A stretch of 10,243 nt of DNA from contig JACQQR010000134.1 of assembly GCA_016206875.1 (NCBI GenBank), positions 1-10,243 of the forward strand. Direction: 5' to 3'. Source of the stretch: Candidatus Omnitrophota bacterium. Lineage in GTDB: Bacteria > Omnitrophota > Omnitrophia > Omnitrophales > JACROU01. Shown here piece by piece: positions 6,779 to 10,243 of this stretch (its first letter is position 1; each line of letters starts with the position of its first letter). The notes beneath the pieces were generated by a model. It searched no databases. It was not told the origin of the DNA and saw only the letters and a list, made by a program, of their open reading frames with translations. The position numbers were made by a program, and so were the translations under genes.

Positions 6779-7369
6779 ATGAAATCACTTAATGTCCTTG
6801 AGGTTTTGAGCGCTCTGGGCCGGAAGAAAATGCGAATCTTCTCACCGGAGGAATTCCGCCGTTTGTTCAGGGTGACCCTGCGGGCTGCCCAGGAATTCAT
6901 CAAGGATCACAATCGGGACCTTTTCACCAAGCTTCGCAACGGTCTCTACGCCTTAAGGTCTGAGCCGCCGCACGAGCTTGAAATTGCAAACCGCCTTTAT
7001 GAACCTTCCTACGTCTCGCTGGAGTATGCGCTTGCCTATCACCGGTTGATTCCCGAAACTGTCTACACCGTTACTTCTGTTACCACAAAGATTACGCGGA
7101 GCTTTACGGTTCAGGGTAAAAACTATGAATACTCACGAATTAAAAGAAGTGCCTATACGGGATACCGGCTCGTGAAAGAAGGCCAAGTAAAAATGCTAAT
7201 GGCCGTGCCTGAAAAAGCCCTTGTAGATTATTGTTACTTTATTGATCTCAGGCTGAAGTCTTTGAACGACCGGTTGAGAGTAAATAAAGTAAATGCGAAG
7301 GAAGCGCTTCATTATGCACGTCTCTTTAACAGGGGAAGTCTTGTGAAGCTTGTCCGGGAGATTTTATGA
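6779..7369 (+). CDS. Type IV antitoxin, AbiEi-like
   Basis: The 196-aa product fits AbiEi-family antitoxins: an N-terminal winged helix (residues about 1-65, ending in LRNGLYALRSEPP) that binds operator DNA, followed by the C-terminal antitoxin domain with EPSYVSLEYALAYHRLIPETVYTVTSVTT and AVPEKALVDYCYF. In type IV systems the antitoxin counters the toxin without a stable complex. The ATG at 6779 is chosen over the in-frame ATG at 6767 because GGAG at 6769-6772 gives a good Shine-Dalgarno spacing, nothing precedes the earlier ATG, and homologues start with a similar MKSLxVL segment. It overlaps the toxin gene by ATGA (7366-7369), which implies translational coupling and tight stoichiometry. 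The length is typical. Confidence 0.82.
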   Translation: MKSLNVLEVLSALGRKKMRIFSPEEFRRLFRVTLRAAQEFIKDHNRDLFTKLRNGLYALRSEPPHELEIANRLYEPSYVSLEYALAYHRLIPETVYTVTSVTTKITRSFTVQGKNYEYSRIKRSAYTGYRLVKEGQVKMLMAVPEKALVDYCYFIDLRLKSLNDRLRVNKVNAKEALHYARLFNRGSLVKLVREIL

Positions 7370-8124
7370 TCGACGCCAGGCAAGTCCGTGAATTGGCAGA
7401 TCGTTATCAAACGCCGGCGGATAATATTGTGCGGGAATATTTCCAACACCTTTTTCTTTCGCATCTTTACCGGCAAAAAAATGCGGATCATTTGCTCTTT
7501 AAGGGCGGGACTGCTCTGAGAGTCGTCTGGCAAAGCCCCCGTTTTTCGGAGGATCTGGATTTTACCTGCCTGGCCGGCAGGCAGGCCGGAACCAATGCCA
7601 GTATTCATGCGATTGAATCTGTTCTCGAAAAAACACTGGTGGGGGTTGAGGCAGAAGGAATCCATGTGAAAATCGACGAAGCTAAAAAGACCTCGGGCGG
7701 TTATTTTTCAATACTCCAGTTTGAGGGAGAGGGAAACCGGGGCGAGATACAGCTTGAAGTTTCCCTAAGAGCACCCGGAAAACCGAAGGGGGATACCGCT
7801 CTTATCCCTTCCGAATTTTTGCCGGCCTTTACGCTGATTCGCCTTGAAGAAAAAATTCTGGTCCACGAAAAGGTGGCTGCTCTATTAACCCGCGCCAAGC
7901 CAAGAGACTTTTATGATCTGTATTTCATTTTGCGCAGTCGGCTGGCCTTTAAAGAAGTTTTTCAGAAAGATAAATCCTTGAAGGCGAAGCTTCTGGAGGC
8001 GATGAACAAAACAAAGCTGGACGCAAAAAGCGAACTCAAACGTTTCCTGCCCGCAAGCCAGCACGGCCTTCTGAAAAATTTCAAAGCCATCTTGACCGCA
8101 GAAATAGAAAGAACCCTGCCGTAA
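7366..8124 (+). CDS. Type IV toxin, AbiEii-like nucleotidyltransferase
   Basis: The 252-aa product is a nucleotidyltransferase-fold AbiEii/MenT-type toxin. The motif KGGTALR at 46-52 and SEDLDF at 61-66, with metal-binding aspartates D63 and D65, are intact. Further conserved segments are KIDEAKKTSGGYFSILQF, EVSLR, and the helix pattern LVHEKVAALLTRAKPRDFYDLYFI in the last third. Characterised relatives add nucleotides to tRNA acceptor ends and block growth; others serve in abortive phage infection. It is translated from the ATG that overlaps the antitoxin stop. Just after SEDLDFTCL an extra LAGRQAG-like stretch is encoded by a short palindrome (7565-7585), which looks like an in-frame insertion; the catalytic residues are not disturbed, so activity is probably kept. 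Confidence 0.87.
   Translation: MIDARQVRELADRYQTPADNIVREYFQHLFLSHLYRQKNADHLLFKGGTALRVVWQSPRFSEDLDFTCLAGRQAGTNASIHAIESVLEKTLVGVEAEGIHVKIDEAKKTSGGYFSILQFEGEGNRGEIQLEVSLRAPGKPKGDTALIPSEFLPAFTLIRLEEKILVHEKVAALLTRAKPRDFYDLYFILRSRLAFKEVFQKDKSLKAKLLEAMNKTKLDAKSELKRFLPASQHGLLKNFKAILTAEIERTLP
7565..7585. repeat. Short palindrome inserted in the toxin coding sequence
   Basis: CCTGCCTG at 7565-7572 and CAGGCAGG at 7578-7585 flank GCCGG. On the other strand it reads LPAGQAG, a peptide string I recall from many CPR and related genomes where this palindrome lies within genes. It sits between the SEDLDF motif and the following helix of AbiEii and adds about seven or eight residues in frame. Confidence 0.6.
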
Positions 8125-8156
8125 ACGCAGAAGGCGTGGGGGGAGAGGTGAAGATC

Positions 8157-8273
8157 ATGGAATACACAAAAAAACATAAGAGTCTGATCGCAGGGCTATT
8201 CAAGAAAGCCGGAATGCTCAAGGAAGCAAAAACAGTTTTATCTTGCGATGATTACAAACACGGTTTGATTTGA
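8157..8273 (+). CDS. Hypothetical 38-aa ORF after the AbiE toxin, possibly a broken gene start
   Basis: The ATG at 8157 is preceded by a good Shine-Dalgarno sequence, GAGAGG at 8143-8148, and lies 32 bases after the toxin stop, so it could be the third cistron of the AbiE operon. The peptide begins MEYTKKHKSLIAGLFKKAG and is rich in lysine, ending after CDDYKHGLI. I do not recognise it. Its 3' end overlaps a different frame that encodes an HTH-like tail, so it may be the start of a gene that was cut or fused rather than a real small protein. Confidence 0.35.
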   Translation: MEYTKKHKSLIAGLFKKAGMLKEAKTVLSCDDYKHGLI

Positions 8274-8347
8274 AGGAAATTGATGCGTGGATGAGGCAAC
8301 AACGTCCGAAAAGAAAAATTAGGGAAGCTTGGAGAAAGATTTTATGA
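8252..8347 (+). pseudogene. Tail of an HTH/excisionase-like DNA-binding protein (remnant)
   Basis: The frame reads LQTRFDLKEIDAWMRQQRP, then KRKIREAWRKIL and a stop. RFDLKEIDAWM is the characteristic end of MerR/excisionase-type winged helices (wing strand followed by the last helix). The upstream helix-turn-helix is missing: a stop occurs at 8249 in this frame, and the overlapping frame gives the 38-aa ORF instead. No start codon fits. A third frame here reads KLGERFYEEYNDHVR and a stop, also protein-like, so the exact parentage is uncertain. Confidence 0.5.
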
Positions 8348-8466
8348 AGAATACAATGATCATGTCAGGTAACAATCAGATATTTGCATCAAAATATAAA
8401 CTGACTCTGCCGACGGAGAAAGAACTCAATAAAAGGCTCCGAATTAGTCAGACACTGTCTGACTAA
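8344..8466 (+). pseudogene. C-terminal remnant of a DUF1016 (YhcG-like PD-(D/E)XK) nuclease
   Basis: A 40-codon frame opening with ATG at 8344 (overlapping the previous TGA) contains NNQIFASKYKLTLPTEKELN, which resembles the very end of DUF1016 family proteins, where a strand (I-F-A-S-K-Y) leads into LPTEEEL. The nuclease core that should come before it is absent, and the stop codon lies inside the palindrome at 8442-8468, so the end is also disturbed. Most likely a decayed gene end; the family assignment is from memory of the motif. Confidence 0.45.
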
Positions 8467-8468
8467 TT
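8442..8468. repeat. 13-bp perfect inverted repeat with one-base centre
   Basis: AATTAGTCAGACA at 8442-8454 is followed by C and its exact complement at 8456-8468. This could be a protein-binding operator, a strong hairpin, or a mini palindromic repeat. No T run follows, so it is not a typical terminator. It overlaps the stop of the DUF1016-like remnant. Confidence 0.7.
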
Positions 8469-8527
8469 GGCATCATCTCATGGAAAAAGTTCTCGAAGAA
8501 AGGAGGGAAACAAATTGGAATCCAGTG

Positions 8528-8562
8528 AAAAGGGACAGTCCCTTGCGGGGACAGTCCCTGAC
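8528..8562. repeat. Second copy of the GGGACTGTCCC double palindrome, inverted
   Basis: GGGACAGTCCC occurs at 8532-8542 and 8548-8558 with a short spacer, preceded by AAAA. The reverse complement matches 1-36 from the initial GTC to the final TTTT with only one or two small differences. In this orientation the T run is on the minus strand, so any terminator activity would act leftward. Confidence 0.75.
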
Positions 8563-8592
8563 GACAAGCCCAAGAACACAGTCGTGTGCATC

Positions 8593-8640
8593 AAGACCTT
8601 CGGGTGACCGATGGGTGCGGTATACACGATTGGGGATAGG
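8593..8640. repeat. Dispersed TGACCGATGGGYGCGGTATACACG repeat, copy 3
   Basis: This copy matches 6588-6634 closely and 4440-4475 more loosely. It ends only about 18 bases before the start codon of the 204-aa ORF at 8658. It contains TATACA at 8621-8626, a partial -10 match, so it could contribute to transcription of the downstream genes; I see no convincing -35 box. Confidence 0.75.
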
Positions 8641-8657
8641 TGTAATGAGGGAGATTT

Positions 8658-9272
8658 ATGGCGAGGAATAGGAATATTTGTCTTAAGGATTTTGAGGTTG
8701 TCGATTGGCAGGTGGCTGTGCAGACATATGGTAATAACCATGCCACTTTGATCGGATTGATAGTTTCTTGGTGGAATCGTAGGGCAAAAAGTAATCGAGT
8801 GCTTGAGGCGGGGCCTTCCATAGGAAATTTTAGGAACAAAAAAAGAGGTCAATGCGATGCGCTTCTTTATGATGCGAATGGGCCAGCGGTTGTTTTGGAA
8901 GTGGAAGGATACAAATTTCCTTGGATTTTGAGAAAACTTGGTAAGTGTCTCACATCACGGTTAGAGAGATTAAGTTCGGTTCATACGGGTGTTTTGGTTG
9001 CATATGAATACGGTCCGGGTGAAGGAATTTCTGTAAAAAAGCTCTCTGACTTTGCTACTAAATTCACGAAACGTTTTCCAGGTAAAAAATTAATAGTCAT
9101 TACAGTAAACAAAAGTATCAACGAACGATTGGAGAAAGGAAATTGGCTCAAAAGCCATCCTTATTATCGCTGTGTTATTTCATCTATAAATGGATATGAA
9201 TTTGTTGCGGGGAGATTGGCGGGTCAAAAGAAATTTCATGAGTCAAAAGTTTGTGAATTGGAAAAGGTATGA
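8658..9272 (+). CDS. Hypothetical protein, possible PD-(D/E)XK-like fold, coupled to DUF2779 nuclease
   Basis: I do not recognise this 204-aa protein. The ATG at 8658 follows GAGGGAGA (8648-8655) closely. The central block GQCDALLYDANGPAVVLEVEG at 64-84 has the layout of a restriction-like core: an aspartate (D67) in one strand, then a hydrophobic strand with E81 and E83. The expected lysine of E-x-K is replaced by E83, with K86 nearby, so the catalytic role is doubtful. Later hydrophobic strands (TGVLVAYEYG at 110-119, KKLIVITVNK at 143-152) fit an alpha/beta fold. There is no signal peptide or clear membrane segment. Its TGA overlaps the next ATG (ATGA, 9269-9272), so it is co-translated with the DUF2779 protein and probably works with it. 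A partner or specificity subunit is as likely as a nuclease. Confidence 0.7.
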   Translation: MARNRNICLKDFEVVDWQVAVQTYGNNHATLIGLIVSWWNRRAKSNRVLEAGPSIGNFRNKKRGQCDALLYDANGPAVVLEVEGYKFPWILRKLGKCLTSRLERLSSVHTGVLVAYEYGPGEGISVKKLSDFATKFTKRFPGKKLIVITVNKSINERLEKGNWLKSHPYYRCVISSINGYEFVAGRLAGQKKFHESKVCELEKV

Positions 9273-10243
9273 CAGATTTTACGTTGTCGAAAACCAAATA
9301 CATTGCTGGGTTGCAATGCCCAAAACTACTTTGGACGCATTATCATGCCCAAAAAATGTTCCCGCCTACTGATGTACAAACCCAAGCCATTTTTGATCAA
9401 GGCCACGAAGTAACAGCTATTGCTAGAACTTTATTTCCGGAAGGAATCGAGATTAAAGGTTTTGAAGATTATGATGCTGTTCTTGGCCAGACGCAGCAAC
9501 TGTTGGCTCAGCGCAAGCCTCTTTTTGAACCCGCATTCCGTTATAAAAATACTTTTGCCCGGGCAGATGTTCTGAATCCTAATTCGGATGATTCTTGGGA
9601 TTTGTACGAGGTTAAAAGCTCTACAGAAGCCAAAGACGTTCATTATCCGGATCTCGCTTTTCAAAAATATTGTTATCAAGGTTCGGGACTTCGAATCAAA
9701 CGTTGTTACCTCATTTTGGTCAACAATAGCTACATTCGTAAAGGGGCGCTTGATCCAAAGCAGTTCTTGTCCATCCTAGACATTTCAAAAGAAGTTGAGC
9801 CTCTGGTCGGAACAATTGAAAAAAATTTAGAGCAAATGTTAAAAATATTAAACGAGAAATCTTCTCCGGAAGTTAAGATCGGTCCTCATTGCAATGAACC
9901 TTATGAATGCGGGTTAAAAGAGCATTGTTGGGATTTTCTTCCCGAAGACCATGTATTTGTCCTTTCGCGCCTCAATAAAGTGAAAGGGTTTCAGCTTATT
10001 GAGAAAAAAATATGCAAAGTCACCGAAATTCCGGAAGATTTCAAGCTCACGGATAATCAGCGTGTTCAATGGCAGTGCCATAAATCGGGTGAAACTCATC
10101 GCAATATCTCTGAGATTAAAAATTTTATCAGCCAATTAAAATTTCCTATTTATTTTCTCGACTTTGAAACGGTTAGCCCCGCCATTCCGTTTTATGATCT
10201 CTCCTGGCCATATCAGCAAGTTCCTTTTCAATTTTCATTGCAC
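9269..10243 (+). CDS. DUF2779 family RecB/Cas4-like nuclease, partial at the 3' end
   Basis: The first 325 residues are visible and the frame is open to the window edge. The N-terminus LSKTKYIAGLQCPKLLW and the segment FLDFETVSPAIPFYD...PYQQVPFQFSLH at 297-325 are typical of DUF2779. A Cas4/RecB-like PD-(D/E)XK core is present: H45 in DQGHEV, D100 in FARADV, and E114-V-K116 in LYEVKSS, then QKYCYQ. Four cysteines, C17 and C208, C214, C220 (PHCNEPYECGLKEHCW), have the one-plus-three spacing of a Cas4/AddB-type Fe-S cluster. FLDFE (D298, E300) starts an RNase H-like exonuclease domain, as in YprB/TM0106-type proteins. The start ATG overlaps the upstream stop. Family members are usually about 500 aa, so roughly a third is missing. 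Biological role of the family: not established to my knowledge. Confidence 0.85.
   Translation, partial: MTDFTLSKTKYIAGLQCPKLLWTHYHAQKMFPPTDVQTQAIFDQGHEVTAIARTLFPEGIEIKGFEDYDAVLGQTQQLLAQRKPLFEPAFRYKNTFARADVLNPNSDDSWDLYEVKSSTEAKDVHYPDLAFQKYCYQGSGLRIKRCYLILVNNSYIRKGALDPKQFLSILDISKEVEPLVGTIEKNLEQMLKILNEKSSPEVKIGPHCNEPYECGLKEHCWDFLPEDHVFVLSRLNKVKGFQLIEKKICKVTEIPEDFKLTDNQRVQWQCHKSGETHRNISEIKNFISQLKFPIYFLDFETVSPAIPFYDLSWPYQQVPFQFSLH

Noticed and set aside
8480..8671. 63-aa plus-strand frame across the repeats before the 204-aa ORF
   Set aside because: Most of it is the translation of two dispersed repeats; the start has no clear ribosome binding site.
8478..8852. Minus-strand frames whose peptide SPIVYTAPIGHPKV also occurs at 6404-6679
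   Set aside because: The shared peptide comes from the dispersed DNA repeat, not from homologous proteins.
1..10243. CRISPR array
   Set aside because: Repeats are scattered or occur as one pair; there are no regularly spaced direct repeats with unique spacers and no cas genes other than a Cas4-like domain in DUF2779.
1..10243. tRNA or rRNA genes
   Set aside because: No cloverleaf with a TTCRA loop or rRNA signature was recognised on either strand by eye; a tRNAscan run would be decisive.

Overview
The window looks like bacterial chromosome of moderate GC, with compact operons, Shine-Dalgarno starts and several families of short dispersed repeats. The repeats are palindromes of the 'VIPAKAGIQ' type, GGGACTGTCCC units, GGGGACGGTTCC units and a CCTGCCTG/CAGGCAGG palindrome inside a coding region. 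My memory of that repeat style, together with the homospermidine synthase and type III decarboxylase pair, suggests an uncultured lineage such as Omnitrophota. This assignment is inference, and no marker gene in the window fixes it.

Layout. 1-406: repeat-rich leader with a small palindrome pair, a 152-bp nested hairpin element and a possible promoter. 407-3053: a two-gene polyamine operon (homospermidine synthase, then an overlapping PLP-dependent type III decarboxylase), probably making putrescine and condensing it to homospermidine. 3103-4327: a Fic AMP-transferase gene with a good sigma70-type promoter that leaves almost no leader. 4328-4614: repeats and a weak terminator. 4615-6577: a DUF523 protein, an out-of-frame scrap of DUF1722, and an NAD(P)-binding SDR/DUF2867 protein; the DUF523-DUF1722 protein seems to have lost its middle by deletion. 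6713-8124: a type IV AbiE toxin-antitoxin pair with its own promoter and a candidate operator. 8125-8657: a graveyard of broken gene ends (HTH/excisionase-like tail, DUF1016-like nuclease tail) and three repeats. 8658-10243 (runs off the edge): an unrecognised 204-aa protein translationally coupled to a DUF2779 nuclease with Cas4/RecB-like and RNase H-like parts.

How the parts relate. The left third is housekeeping polyamine metabolism. From the Fic gene rightwards the window looks like accessory DNA: two toxin or defence type modules, remnants of others, and a possible two-gene nuclease operon, separated by copies of dispersed repeats. The best candidate for an undescribed system is the 204-aa/DUF2779 pair. 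The clearest evolutionary events are the DUF523-DUF1722 deletion and the palindrome inside the AbiEii toxin gene.
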